From DASSUW01 sp963803335 (lineage in GTDB: Bacteria > Actinomycetota > Thermoleophilia > Solirubrobacterales > Solirubrobacteraceae), in NCBI GenBank assembly GCA_963803335.1, contig CAWDME010000012.1, forward strand, positions 124,001 through 188,000: 64,000 nucleotides of DNA, written 5' to 3'. The notes beneath the pieces were generated by a model. That model saw only the letters and a program-made list of their open reading frames with translations, was not told the DNA's origin and did not search any database. A program made the translations under genes and the position numbers. Each line of letters begins with the position of its first letter. The first letter of the stretch is position 1. Shown here in pieces: positions 48,705 through 58,185 of this stretch.

Positions 48705-48759
48705 CGCTCCCTCCCCCTCTGGTGGTTGCGGGCACCTACCGTACCCGCTCAGGCGGCCG

Positions 48760-50923
48760 TCACACCAGCCGGATTGGCGCGTTTGCCATTCGCTGGCGCG
48801 CCGAAGGGGCCAGTGCGCGCAGGAATGCGTCGACCACTTCGGGGTCGAACTGGCTCCCGGCGCAGGCCTGGAGCTCCGCGCGAGCGGCATCGTGGCCGAG
48901 CGCGGCACGGTACGGGCGGTCGGCAGTCATCGCCTCGTAGGCGTCGGCGACGGCGAGGATCCGCGCCTCGAGCGGGATCGCCGGGCCGGCCAGCCCGTGC
49001 GGGTAGCCGCGCCCGTCGATGCGCTCGTGGTGAGCGAGCACCCAGCCGCTGATGTCGCGCAGGTTGGCGTGCTCGAGGATGCGGGCGCCGAGCTCGGGAT
49101 GGCGGCGCATGTCGGCCCACTCCTCGTCGGTCAGCGGGCCCGGCTTCTGAAGCACGGCGTCGGCGATGCCCAGCTTGCCGACGTCGTGCAGCACGCCGGC
49201 CGCACGGATGCGCTGCACGCGCTCCTCCGAGAGCGCGAGCGCGCGGGCGATGCCCTCGGCATAGCGGCCGACGGTCTGGGAGTGACGGGCGGTGCTGACG
49301 TCGCGCAGGTCGAGCGTCTCCGGCCAGCAGCATCGCGGCCGCGAGCTGCTCGTTGCCGGCGCCGCCCTCGTCTTCGAGCGAGCCGAGCAGGGCCTCGAGC
49401 GTCTCGGCGTGGTAGGCGACGCAGCGGTCGCGGCCGAGCCGCTTGGCGCCGAAAACGGCGCGCGTAGCGGCGCGCAGCAGCAGCGAGGCGGTCTCGGCGC
49501 CCGGGCCGCTGACCGCAACGCCGATTGACGTCGTCAGCGGCCACGGGAAGTCGGCGAACGCGGCCGGCACGGCGGCGCGCAGGCGCTCGGCGATCGCCAT
49601 CGCCTCGTCCTCGGCACGGCCTGCGAAAACGAGCGCGAACTCCTCGCCGCCGAGGCGCGCGGCCAGGCCGCCGGCCTCGGCCAGCACGCCGGCGAAGCGG
49701 CGCAGCGCCTCGTCGCCCTGCACGTAGCCGAGCGCGTCGTTGATGCGCTTGAAGTTGTCGAGGTCACAGACGATCACTGCGACGCTGCCGGTGCGGGCGA
49801 TCTCGGCGTCGATGTGCTCCTGCAGGCCGCGGCGGTTGCGCAGGCCCGTCAGCGGGTCGTGCTCGGCCAGGTGGCGCATGAGCTCGAGCTGGCGCGCGGA
49901 CTCGACGGCCGTCATCGCGTGGTTGGCGAACGCGCGCAGGGCGCGCAGCATCGCGGGCGTCGGCAGCAACCGGTCGGCGGGGTCGTCGACCCACAGCGCG
50001 CCCTCGAGCGCACCGTTGCGGTCGCGCAGCGGCACGATGAGCACGTGGTTGTCCCAGGCGCGCTCGCCGCGGCCGTTGCGGCGGCTGTACGACGCGTCGT
50101 GCAGCGCGGGATCCACCCGTGCCTCGGCGTCCTGGCGCCCGATGAGGATCACGCCCTCGCGCTCCAGCGACGGATCGAGGATCGGGGCGATGGCGTCGAG
50201 CGGGACGCCGTCGAGCCGCGCGAGCTCCTCGTCGGAGACTCCGCGGTAGGCGCGCAGATCGAAGAGCCGGCGCTCATTCGCGAGCGCGAGCACGACCTTC
50301 TGGAAGCCGAGTGCGTCGCTCACCCCGGTGCAGACGGCGTCGAGCATCTCGTCGATCGTGCGGCGCTCCGCCAGGCTCGCTGTCAGGCGCAGCAGGTGGT
50401 CGACCGACACGCGCTGGCGCTCCGCGGCGGCCGCCTGCTGGACGTGCTCGAGCGCGAGTGCGGCGTGTGCGGCGACGCCGACGAGCAGGTCGAGCTCCTC
50501 GTCGCTCGGGCGCCTGCCGCTGGCCGGCTCGTCGACCGAGAGGATGCCGAGCAGCTCGCCGGCGCTCGAGCGCAGCGGGACGAACAGCGCGTCGTCGGGC
50601 TGCCAGCTGTCGGGATCGCTGGACGCCTCGATCGGCGGCACGTAGGTCGCCATGTGGTCCTGGCTCCAGTCGAAGTCCTGCAGCACGTACGCGCCGCGGC
50701 GGATGAAGCGCTCGTCGAGGAGCGGCGCCCAGTCGGCGGCCGTCGAGCACTGACCGAGCAGCAGCCGGCGGGCGTCCTCGCTGCCCTCGACCACGACGGT
50801 CTCGAAGTCGTCCCAGGCGGGGCGGTAGAGGTTGATGACCGCGGTGCCGAATCCGAGGCAGGCCGCCGTGGTGCGTGCGACCGTCCGCAGGACGGGCTCG
50901 AGCTCGTATCCGGTTGAGGGCAT
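48760..50923 (-). pseudogene. GAF-GAF-GGDEF-HD-GYP cyclic-di-GMP protein with +1 frameshift
   Basis: Frame one (from ATG 50923) gives two GAF domains, then GGDEF with ARLGGEEFALVFAG (GGEEF variant, active type) and CDLDNFKRIND, and runs to QLAAAMLLA. The HD-GYP half continues in another frame: ETLDLRDVSTARHSQTVGRYA, AGVLHDVGKLGIADAVLQ and VLAHHERIDGRGYPHG, ending at 48760. Deleting base 49321 joins them into one protein of about 720 aa. The intact enzyme would both make and degrade c-di-GMP. Error or recent mutation cannot be separated by eye. Confidence 0.82.
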
Positions 50924-50950
50924 CGCCCGGTGTTATCGGCCCCTTCCGCC

Positions 50951-52087
50951 ATGATCGACAGCGTGCGTGCTGACAAGCGTGTCCGCCGCCTGCGGCTGGC
51001 CGCGCCCGCCGCCGTCGCCTTCGTGCTCGGCGCGGTGCTCGGGGCGCGCGGCGACGACGCGCCCCGGCAGACGGCGCGGGATCCCGCGCCCGCGCCGGTC
51101 CAGCGCGCGCACGCGGCGGCCGAGAAGCTCACACTCGAGCAGCAGGTCGGCCACCTGGTGATCCTGCGCTTCGCCGGTACGCAGCCGCCCGGCTACGTGC
51201 TACAGGCGATGCGCCAGGGCCGCGTCGCGGGCGCGATCCTGTTCCGCGACAACACGCTCTCCCCCGGCCAGGTGCGGACGCTCACCGGCGGGCTGCGCAA
51301 GGCCGGCGGCGACCCGATCGTCTGCCTCGACCAGGAGGGCGGCGACGTGCGCGTGCTGCCGTGGGCCGGCCCGCGCCGCTCGGCGCCCGAGCAGCAGGCC
51401 GCCGGGACGGTGCACGCCGACGCGCTCGACGCCGGCCAGGCGCTGCACAGCGTCGGCGTGACCACCACACTGGCGCCGGTCGCCGACGTGCCGAGCGTCG
51501 ACGGCGCCGCGCTCGCCGGCCGCGCCTTCTCGCGCGATCGCAAGACCGTCGCGGACGCCGTGTCGGACGCAATCGAGGGCTGGCACGACGGCGGCGTCAC
51601 CACCACGGTCAAGCACTTCCCCGGCCTCGGCGGCGCCACCGTCAACACCGACGATGGCCCGAGCACGATCACGCGCACGCCGGAGGAGCTGCAGGCCGAC
51701 CTGGAGCCGTTCCGCGCCGCGATCGCCGCCGGCACCGAGTTCGTGATGGCGAGCCACGCCACCTACCCGGCGCTCGACGGGCTCCACATCGCCTCGCAGT
51801 CGCCGGCGATCATCGACGGCCTGCTACGCCACGACCTCGGCTTCGACGGCGTCGTGATGACCGACTCGCTCGAGGCGGCTGCCGTGCAGGCGACCGGCGA
51901 CATCGAAGAGGCGGCCGTCGCGTCGATCGCCGCGGGCGTCGACCTCATCCTCACCACCGGCCGCGGCTCCTACATTCACGTCTACCGCGCGCTGCTCGCG
52001 CGCGCCCGGTCGGATCCGGAGTTCCGCGCCCGCGTGCGCGCGGCGGCCGCCCGCGTGCTCGCCGCGCAATCATCTCTGCATGGCTGA
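50951..52087 (+). CDS. Glycoside hydrolase family 3 (beta-N-acetylhexosaminidase-like), exported
   Basis: 378 aa from the ATG at 50951 (an in-frame GTG lies at 50930). An N-terminal membrane/signal segment (LAAPAAVAFVLGAVLGA) is followed by the GH3 TIM barrel: LTLEQQVGHLVILRFAGTQP, the substrate-binding KHFPGLGG, ASHATYPALD, and GFDGVVMTDSLEAAAV with the nucleophile Asp. It matches NagZ-like enzymes that remove N-acetylglucosamine from peptidoglycan fragments. Divergent from the c-di-GMP gene; its stop overlaps the thioredoxin-like gene by eight bases. Confidence 0.88.
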   Translation: MIDSVRADKRVRRLRLAAPAAVAFVLGAVLGARGDDAPRQTARDPAPAPVQRAHAAAEKLTLEQQVGHLVILRFAGTQPPGYVLQAMRQGRVAGAILFRDNTLSPGQVRTLTGGLRKAGGDPIVCLDQEGGDVRVLPWAGPRRSAPEQQAAGTVHADALDAGQALHSVGVTTTLAPVADVPSVDGAALAGRAFSRDRKTVADAVSDAIEGWHDGGVTTTVKHFPGLGGATVNTDDGPSTITRTPEELQADLEPFRAAIAAGTEFVMASHATYPALDGLHIASQSPAIIDGLLRHDLGFDGVVMTDSLEAAAVQATGDIEEAAVASIAAGVDLILTTGRGSYIHVYRALLARARSDPEFRARVRAAAARVLAAQSSLHG

Positions 52088-52625
52088 CACCGCAACGACG
52101 TTCGGGATCGGCGACGCCGTCCCCGCGTTCACGCTGACTGACACCGAGGGCGCCCGCCACGCCGTGCCCGCCGAGCAGGCGCCACCCGCCACCGTCCTGA
52201 TCCAGACCTGCAACCACTGCCCGTACGTGATCGCCTGGAACCCGCGCCTGCGCGCCGTCGCCGAGGAGTACGCGCCGCGCGGCGTGCGCTTTCTGGCGAT
52301 CAACTCCAACAACCCGCAGACGCATCCGGCCGACTCGCCGGAGCGGATGGCGCAGTTCGTGCACGACCAGGAATGGCCGATCCCGTACGCGTTCGACGAG
52401 TCGCAGGACGTCGCGCGTGCGCTTGGCGCCGCGCGCACGCCGGAGGTCTTCGTGCTCAACGGTGAGCAGCGCCTCGTCTATCACGGCGCGCCCGATTCCA
52501 ACCATGAGGACCCGTCCGCGAACGCCGCCTGGCTGCGGGGCGCCCTGGAGGCTGTGCTGGACGGCCGTGAGGTCGAACGCGCCGAGACGCCGCCGCGCGG
52601 CTGCTCGGTGAAATGGCGGAGTTGA
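52080..52625 (+). CDS. Thioredoxin-like (AhpC/TSA, redoxin) protein
   Basis: 181 aa. The redox site is IQTCNHCPYVIAW (Cys44, Cys47), a CxxC of the redoxin type in which a thioredoxin fold carries a peroxiredoxin-like N-terminus (FGIGDAVPAFTLTDTEG). The C-terminus has TPEVFVLNGEQRLVYHGAPDSNHED, usual for the family, and ends GCSVKW. No signal peptide, so probably a cytoplasmic thiol oxidoreductase. Co-transcribed with the GH3 gene by position. Confidence 0.87.
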   Translation: MADTATTFGIGDAVPAFTLTDTEGARHAVPAEQAPPATVLIQTCNHCPYVIAWNPRLRAVAEEYAPRGVRFLAINSNNPQTHPADSPERMAQFVHDQEWPIPYAFDESQDVARALGAARTPEVFVLNGEQRLVYHGAPDSNHEDPSANAAWLRGALEAVLDGREVERAETPPRGCSVKWRS

Positions 52626-52678
52626 CTCCCACGTACCCAGTCGACTTCGTCGACGACGGGCACAGGTAGAATCCGGCC

Positions 52679-55045
52679 GTGGGCCGCCGGGTCAACGAGC
52701 AGAGTCTCGCCCTGGCGCGCGAGTGGCGGAGGCTCGGTCGCGCCGCGACGATCGTCGCCGTCATCACCTCGCCGGCGCTGTTCGTCGCCCTCTATGAGCG
52801 TTTCGAATGGCCGCTGTTCTGGGCTGTCGTCGGCACGATCCTGGGCGTTGCGGCGTTCCGCGGGCTGATGGACGTCCTCGCGCACCGGCTGATCCCGGCA
52901 CCGTCGCTGTACGGCGCCGAGAAGGAGCTGCAGGCCCAGGACGTGATCTGGCGCCGCCGCCTGTACTACTGGCGGCGCAAGTACCGGCTCGTGCGCTGGA
53001 TCCTCGTCGTGCTGGCGATCTCGGTCGCGATCTCGATCGCCATCAACTCGATCACCGGCGGCGACACCTCTGTTTGGGGCGCGCTCGGAGCGGTCGGCGA
53101 CTTCCTCGCCACGACGCTGCCGCAGATGTCGGGCTACCTGCTGGTCCTCCCGTTCCTGTTTCTCATCAACTTCGTGATCCTGTTCGGGCCGATGCTGGCG
53201 CTCGGGATCCAGCAGATCAAGGCATACGAGCCGGGCGATGCGGACTGGGGCGTCAAGCTCGCCGACGTGCGCGGGCAGGCCGAGGCCAAGGAGGAGGTCA
53301 CCCGCGTCGTCTCGCTGTGGCAGTCGGGCGAGCAGTTCGTCAAGGCGGGCGGCAAGCGCGAGCGCGGCGTGCTCTTCCTGGGCGCGCCCGGCACGGGCAA
53401 GACGATGCTCTCGAAGGCAATCGCGACGTCGTTCAACTGCCCGTTCGTGACGATCCCCGGCTCCGGCTTCGCTCAGACGTTCATCGGCATGGACGCGGTG
53501 CTCGTGCGCTGGCTGGCGTGGAAGGCGCGCCGGCTGTCGCAGAAGTGGGGCGGCCAGTGCATCGTGTTCATCGACGAGATCGACGCCGTCGGCATGCGCC
53601 GCCAGGCGCTCGGCGGCGGCGGGCGCCTGAGCCCGAGCCTGCACGACGAGCTGTTCTTCGGCCCCATGGGCGCGCTCACGATGGAGGGCGACCTCGTGCT
53701 CGAGAACAAGGAGTGGCGCGACCGCATGTTCGCGCGCCGCGCCGAGGCGCCGCGGCAGATCTACCCGGCGTTCTACGACCGGATCCGCAACATCATCCCC
53801 GGCTTCATGGGCGGCGGCCAGGGCGGCGGGCTCGCGCTCAACCAGCTGCTCGTGGTGATGGACGGCATCGACGAGCCGCCCGCGATGCGCAAGTGGATGA
53901 CGCGCAAGATGAACACGTTCCTGGACGCGCTGTACATCGTCCCGCAGCGGATCGGCAAGCTGCGCCTGCGCCGCAAGCCGCCGCTGCCACGGGCCGAGCA
54001 GATCTACTTCATCGGGGCCTGCAACGTCGACCTCGAGGTGCTCGACCCGGCGCTCACGCGCCCCGGCCGCATGGGCCGGCACATCTACTTCCGCACGCCC
54101 ACGTGGGAGGACCGGCGCGACATCTTCGACCTCTACCTCGGCAACGTCGACCACGACGAGGAGCTCGACGGCCCGGGCAAGCGCGACGAGCTGGCGCGGA
54201 TTACCAACGGCTACTCCCCGGCGATGATCGACCAGGTCTGCTCGCTCGCCCTCACATACGCGCATGCGCACGGCCGCGAGCGGTTCTCGCGGATGGACAT
54301 CCTCGGCGCGATGACGACGGTTGAGTCGGGCGTCGCGATCGGGCAGCCGTATCCCAAGCACGAGGAGCGGGCGACCGCGGTCCACGAGGCCGGGCACGCG
54401 GTCTGCGGCCACCTGTACATGGAGAACCGCCTGTCGACACGCCTGTCGATCCGCAAGCGCGGCTCCTCGGGCGGGCACCACGCCGCGATGGAGATCGAGG
54501 ATCGCAGCGGGCACTGGCGCTCGGAGGAGGTCGGGGACCTCATCTGGGGCCTCGGCGCGATGGCCGCGGAGTACGTCTTCTACGGGCAGAACACGACCGG
54601 CGTGACGGGCGACGTGCACGGCGTCACCTCGCGCGCGGCGCTGATGGTCGGCTTCCGCGCGATGGGCCCGGCCCAGATGGAGCTGGCGGACCGCATCGAG
54701 GACCGCGATGAGCGCCGCCGCGAGGAAGCGCGGATCCGCGAGCGCTTCCAGGACATCGGCTACAAGATCATGAACCGCGCGCCGGGCGGGCTCGACAGCA
54801 ACCAGTTCGCCGCCACGCTGATCGACCGCGCGAAGCGGCCGCTGATCGCGGAGCTGATCGGGCAGGGGTTCGTCGTGGCGTACCAGACGATCGTGCAGAA
54901 CCGCCAGGCCACCGAGCGGATCGCCGACGAGCTGGTGGAGAAGGGCGAGCTGTACGGCGACGACGTGACGTCGCTGCTCGACGGTGTGGGGCTGCGCAAG
55001 CCCGAGATCGACGTGCTCGACGAGGCGGTATGGCCGGCGATCTGA
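52679..55045 (+). CDS. Divergent membrane AAA+ zinc metalloprotease, FtsH-like
   Basis: 788 aa. Four hydrophobic segments (about 22-42, 46-66, 105-123, 150-178) replace the two-helix N-terminus of FtsH. AAA+ module: Walker A GAPGTGKT (235-242), Walker B CIVFIDEID (294-302), SRH GACNVDLEVLDPALTRPGRMGR (446-467) with arginine fingers. Two insertions split it: about 306-386 after Walker B and 399-440 after VVMDGIDEP. The M41 site is AVHEAGHAVC (568-576) with Asp645 in GVTGDVHG. Both halves look catalytically intact, so a hexameric membrane protease is expected. GTG start at 52679. It overlaps the next gene by 16 bases, a likely partner. Confidence 0.85.
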   Translation: MGRRVNEQSLALAREWRRLGRAATIVAVITSPALFVALYERFEWPLFWAVVGTILGVAAFRGLMDVLAHRLIPAPSLYGAEKELQAQDVIWRRRLYYWRRKYRLVRWILVVLAISVAISIAINSITGGDTSVWGALGAVGDFLATTLPQMSGYLLVLPFLFLINFVILFGPMLALGIQQIKAYEPGDADWGVKLADVRGQAEAKEEVTRVVSLWQSGEQFVKAGGKRERGVLFLGAPGTGKTMLSKAIATSFNCPFVTIPGSGFAQTFIGMDAVLVRWLAWKARRLSQKWGGQCIVFIDEIDAVGMRRQALGGGGRLSPSLHDELFFGPMGALTMEGDLVLENKEWRDRMFARRAEAPRQIYPAFYDRIRNIIPGFMGGGQGGGLALNQLLVVMDGIDEPPAMRKWMTRKMNTFLDALYIVPQRIGKLRLRRKPPLPRAEQIYFIGACNVDLEVLDPALTRPGRMGRHIYFRTPTWEDRRDIFDLYLGNVDHDEELDGPGKRDELARITNGYSPAMIDQVCSLALTYAHAHGRERFSRMDILGAMTTVESGVAIGQPYPKHEERATAVHEAGHAVCGHLYMENRLSTRLSIRKRGSSGGHHAAMEIEDRSGHWRSEEVGDLIWGLGAMAAEYVFYGQNTTGVTGDVHGVTSRAALMVGFRAMGPAQMELADRIEDRDERRREEARIRERFQDIGYKIMNRAPGGLDSNQFAATLIDRAKRPLIAELIGQGFVVAYQTIVQNRQATERIADELVEKGELYGDDVTSLLDGVGLRKPEIDVLDEAVWPAI

Positions 55046-55920
55046 TCCCGCCGCCCTCGCCCGCCGGGCGCCCGCCGCCGGACTCGATGGCGGACGTACG
55101 GGCGACCGCCCACCTCGAAGAGGCGATGCACGTCGCCGGCGAGGCCGAGAGCGGGAAGGCCGAGCCGGCTCCTTATCGCGGCCGCTTCGGGTTCGTGTGG
55201 GGAGCGCTCGCGGGCATCGGCCTGTGCGCGATCGCGCTCGGCGCGCTCCTCGTCGCCGATTCGGGCAGCAACGGGCCCCCGCTCGCCAAGAACTGGTCGA
55301 GCTGGAAGCCGGGGACGTCGCGCATGCTGCCGGGTGCCGAGGACATCGCCGCGCACGTGGGCCGCGAGTACAAGCAGGACTCAGGCGACCAGCTCACGAC
55401 GATCTCCAGCAACGACATGCACCTCGACGGTGGGCCGCTGCGCATCGCCGTGCGCCCCAAGGACGGCGAGCTGCAGGTGCTCAACGGCGCCGGCGTCATC
55501 TACGCGCTCAGCGGCCTCGGCGCCGACGCGGCGACGGTCACCGGCCGGGTCCGCAAGAACAACGAGCGGCTGATGATGCGCGAGGGCGTCGAGCTGGCGC
55601 TGTACTCGTTCCGCTACCTCGACGACATCACGATGGTGACGATCATGCTGCCGCAGCGCTCGGGCGCCGCCGAGGCGTCGACCGACGGCCAGCAGACGGT
55701 GCGCACGCTGTTCTTCCGCCCCGGCGACCTGCTCGACAAGCTGCAGGTGCCGCTGGCGAAGACGCTATCGCCGGAGCCGCCGCAGCCGAAGTCGCTGACC
55801 AAGGACGATGCGCTGAAGATCGACTCGCTCGCGCTGCGCAACCTCTTCCTGGCCCAGATCCAGCCGCTCGAGAGCCAGCAGAACTACCTCGTGCTGGCGC
55901 CGCCCGAGGTCATCGACTGA
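55030..55920 (+). CDS. Single-pass membrane protein, partner of the FtsH-like protease
   Basis: 296 aa. A Pro/Ala-rich cytoplasmic N-terminus of about 50 residues, one membrane helix (FVWGALAGIGLCAIALGALLVA), then an extracytoplasmic domain of about 210 residues with beta strands (GPLRIAVRPKDGELQVLNGAGVIYALSGLG, VELALYSFRYLDDITMVTIML) and a helical tail. No known family recognised. ATG lies inside the protease gene, so expression is coupled; it may be an adaptor, substrate-recruiter or modulator in the way HflK/HflC act on FtsH. Confidence 0.7.
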   Translation: MAGDLIPPPSPAGRPPPDSMADVRATAHLEEAMHVAGEAESGKAEPAPYRGRFGFVWGALAGIGLCAIALGALLVADSGSNGPPLAKNWSSWKPGTSRMLPGAEDIAAHVGREYKQDSGDQLTTISSNDMHLDGGPLRIAVRPKDGELQVLNGAGVIYALSGLGADAATVTGRVRKNNERLMMREGVELALYSFRYLDDITMVTIMLPQRSGAAEASTDGQQTVRTLFFRPGDLLDKLQVPLAKTLSPEPPQPKSLTKDDALKIDSLALRNLFLAQIQPLESQQNYLVLAPPEVID

Positions 55921-56075
55921 GGCTCGTGGCCGGCGCATTCGCGCACCGGTAGCGGCGGGTACTTCGGGAAGCGCTCCGGCTCGGTCCGGTGCCGCAGGCA
56001 CATCGAGAACGTCGACCCGCGGGTGTTGCCGACCAGCTTCTGGTGGATGCAGCTCGCGCAGAGGCCGGCGCTCAA
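55884..56075 (-). CDS. Small four-cysteine protein
   Basis: 63 aa: CASC at Cys6/Cys9, then Cys26 and Cys47, with the motif NTRGSTFSMCLRH and FPKYPPLPVREC. This pattern recurs in small actinobacterial proteins of unknown function and looks like a zinc or iron-sulfur site. TTG start at 56075 overlaps the stop of the upstream 99-aa gene as TTGA. Tail-to-tail overlap of 37 bases with the preceding plus-strand gene. Confidence 0.65.
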   Translation of the reverse strand: MSAGLCASCIHQKLVGNTRGSTFSMCLRHRTEPERFPKYPPLPVRECAGHEPQSMTSGGASTR

Positions 56076-56371
56076 CGGATCCCGCGGTGGCCGAGCCGCG
56101 CGAGCTCCTCGTGATGGTGCGTCACGCGCTGCTTGACCGGGTCGCCGTCGTCACGGGCGTGGACGAGCCCCCACATCGCATCGGCGACCTGCTCGGCGCT
56201 CTCCGGAGTGGCGCGCGAGCGCATCTCGTCGACGAGCGCGAGCTCGAGCCGCTCGATCTTCTGCTCGGCCGTTCCCTCGCCGAGCGAGGGGAACGGGACG
56301 CCGCGCAGGTTCTCGTCCCAGGCGCCCTTGACCATCGCGAACCGGTTGCGGAGGGAGATCGCATCGGACAT
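56072..56371 (-). CDS. Hypothetical protein
   Basis: 99 aa, predicted all-helical and charged: MSDAISLRNRFAMVKGAWDENLRG, then EGTAEQKIERLELALVDEMRSRA and VTHHHEELARLGHRG. No family recognised. It is coupled to the four-cysteine gene downstream by a TTGA overlap and is divergent from the ABC exporter. Soluble, no signal peptide. Confidence 0.6.
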   Translation of the reverse strand: MSDAISLRNRFAMVKGAWDENLRGVPFPSLGEGTAEQKIERLELALVDEMRSRATPESAEQVADAMWGLVHARDDGDPVKQRVTHHHEELARLGHRGIR

Positions 56372-56418
56372 CCGGGGCGCGAGTGTCGCACAACTGCCCT
56401 CCGTATCGTGTCAGCCCA

Positions 56419-58185
56419 GTGAGTACGTTCTACCGACTCCTCGGATTCCTGCGGCCCTACCGCGGCGGCGCGATCTTGTCGATCGTCCTCGCCGCGTTCG
56501 CGATGGGCATCACCGTGCTGATCCCGTATCTGACCGGCCGCGGCGTCAACGCCGTGGACCGCGGGGACCGTGGTGACCTGAGGCTCTACGCCGGGCTCAT
56601 CCTGGCTGCCGCGCTCGTGCGCCTGGCGCTCTCGGTCTCGCGGCGGCTGGTGGCGGGGCGCGTGTCGCTCGGCATCGAGCTCGACCTGCGCAACCTCATG
56701 TACGCGCACCTGCAGGGGCTCGAGCTCGGCTTCTTCGCGCGCCAGCAGACCGGGCAGCTGATGTCGCGCGCCACGGTCGACCTGCAGGCGGTGCGCTTCT
56801 TCCTCGGCTATGGGCTCGTGTTCATCGTGCAGAGCGCGCTGACGATCCTGCTCGGGGCGGCGGCGATGTTCCTGCTCCAGCCCGGCCTCGCAGCGCTGGC
56901 GCTGGCGCCGGTGCCGTTCGTGGTGTTCATCTCGGGGCGCTACGGGCGGCGGTCGCGGCCCGCGCTGCAGGAGGTGCAGCAGCGGATCGCCGAGCTGACC
57001 GCGGACGTCGAGGAGAACGTGTCGGGCGTGCGCGTGGTGAAGGCGTTCGCGGCCGAGGAGCGCCAGCTGAGCCGCTTTCGGGCCAGCGTCCTGCGCGTGT
57101 TCGACCAGTCGATGATCGCGACGCGGCTGCGGGCGTTCTACAACCCGTTCATCGGCTTCCTGCCGAACATCGGGCTGGCGGTCATCCTGCTCGTCGGCGG
57201 CCGCCAGGTGATCAGCGGCAAGCTATCGCTCGGCGACTTCACCGCCTTCTACGCCTACTTGCTGATGCTGATCGCGCCGATGCGCCAGCTCGGCGTCGTG
57301 CTCGGCCTGTCGCAGCGGGCGACCGCCTCCGGCGCGCGCGTGTTCGAGCTGCTCGACCGCGAGCCGCAGATCGTGACGCCGCCGGGCGCGCCGCCGCTGC
57401 CGGAGGGCCGTGGCCGCGTGGAGCTGCGCGGCGTCCGGTTCGCGTACGAGGGCGCGCCCACGCCGGCGCTGCGCGACATCGACCTCGTGGTCGACGCGGG
57501 CACGACGGTCGCGCTGGTAGGAGCGACCGGGTCGGGCAAGTCGACGCTCGTGCGCCTGCTCGGCCGGCTCTACGACGTGACCGAGGGCGCGGTGCTGATC
57601 GACGGCGCGGACGTGCGCGAGGTCGACCTCACCTCGCTGCGGCGCTCGATCGCCGTCGTCGACGACGACCCGTTCCTGTTCTCGGCGACCGTGCGCGAGA
57701 ACATCGCCTACGGCCGTCCGGAAGCGACCGACGCGGAGATCGAGCTGGCGGCCGAGCGCGCCCAGGCGGCGGGCTTCATCGCTGAGCTCCCGAACGGCTA
57801 CGACACGCGCGTCGGCGAGCGCGGGCTGACGCTGAGCGGCGGCCAGCGCCAGCGGGTGGCGATCGCCCGGGCGCTGCTGGCGGATCCACGAATCCTCGTG
57901 CTCGACGATGCCACCAGCTCCGTCGACGCCTCGACCGAGCAGGCGATCAAGACCGCGCTGCGCGAGGTGATGGCAGGGCGCACCACGTTCGTGATCGCGC
58001 ACCGGCTCTCGACGATTGCGCTGGCCGACGACATCGTCGTGCTCGAGGGCGGCACGGTGGTGGCGCGCGGCACGCACGGCCAGCTGCTGGACCGCAGCGA
58101 GCTGTACGCGGAGATCGCGGCCAAGGGCCTGCCCGACCAGGTGTTCCTCACCCGCAAGCCACGCGAGGCGGCGCCGGGCCTGTGA
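56419..58185 (+). CDS. ABC exporter half-transporter, degenerate-site subunit
   Basis: 588 aa: a six-helix type IV ABC exporter membrane domain followed by an ATPase. Walker A GATGSGKST lies at about 368-376 and signature LSGGQRQR is intact. Walker B reads ILVLDDATSS, where Asp497 replaces the catalytic Glu. This is the mark of the degenerate-site partner in heterodimers such as BmrCD or TM287/288. GTG at 56419 fits the family start (STFYRLLGFLRPYRGG). It overlaps the next gene by four bases. Confidence 0.92.
   Translation: MSTFYRLLGFLRPYRGGAILSIVLAAFAMGITVLIPYLTGRGVNAVDRGDRGDLRLYAGLILAAALVRLALSVSRRLVAGRVSLGIELDLRNLMYAHLQGLELGFFARQQTGQLMSRATVDLQAVRFFLGYGLVFIVQSALTILLGAAAMFLLQPGLAALALAPVPFVVFISGRYGRRSRPALQEVQQRIAELTADVEENVSGVRVVKAFAAEERQLSRFRASVLRVFDQSMIATRLRAFYNPFIGFLPNIGLAVILLVGGRQVISGKLSLGDFTAFYAYLLMLIAPMRQLGVVLGLSQRATASGARVFELLDREPQIVTPPGAPPLPEGRGRVELRGVRFAYEGAPTPALRDIDLVVDAGTTVALVGATGSGKSTLVRLLGRLYDVTEGAVLIDGADVREVDLTSLRRSIAVVDDDPFLFSATVRENIAYGRPEATDAEIELAAERAQAAGFIAELPNGYDTRVGERGLTLSGGQRQRVAIARALLADPRILVLDDATSSVDASTEQAIKTALREVMAGRTTFVIAHRLSTIALADDIVVLEGGTVVARGTHGQLLDRSELYAEIAAKGLPDQVFLTRKPREAAPGL

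Noticed and set aside
52481..54619. 712-codon minus-strand frame opposite the FtsH-like protease
   Set aside because: Composition and lack of motifs mark it as antisense noise; the plus strand has Walker and HEAGH motifs.
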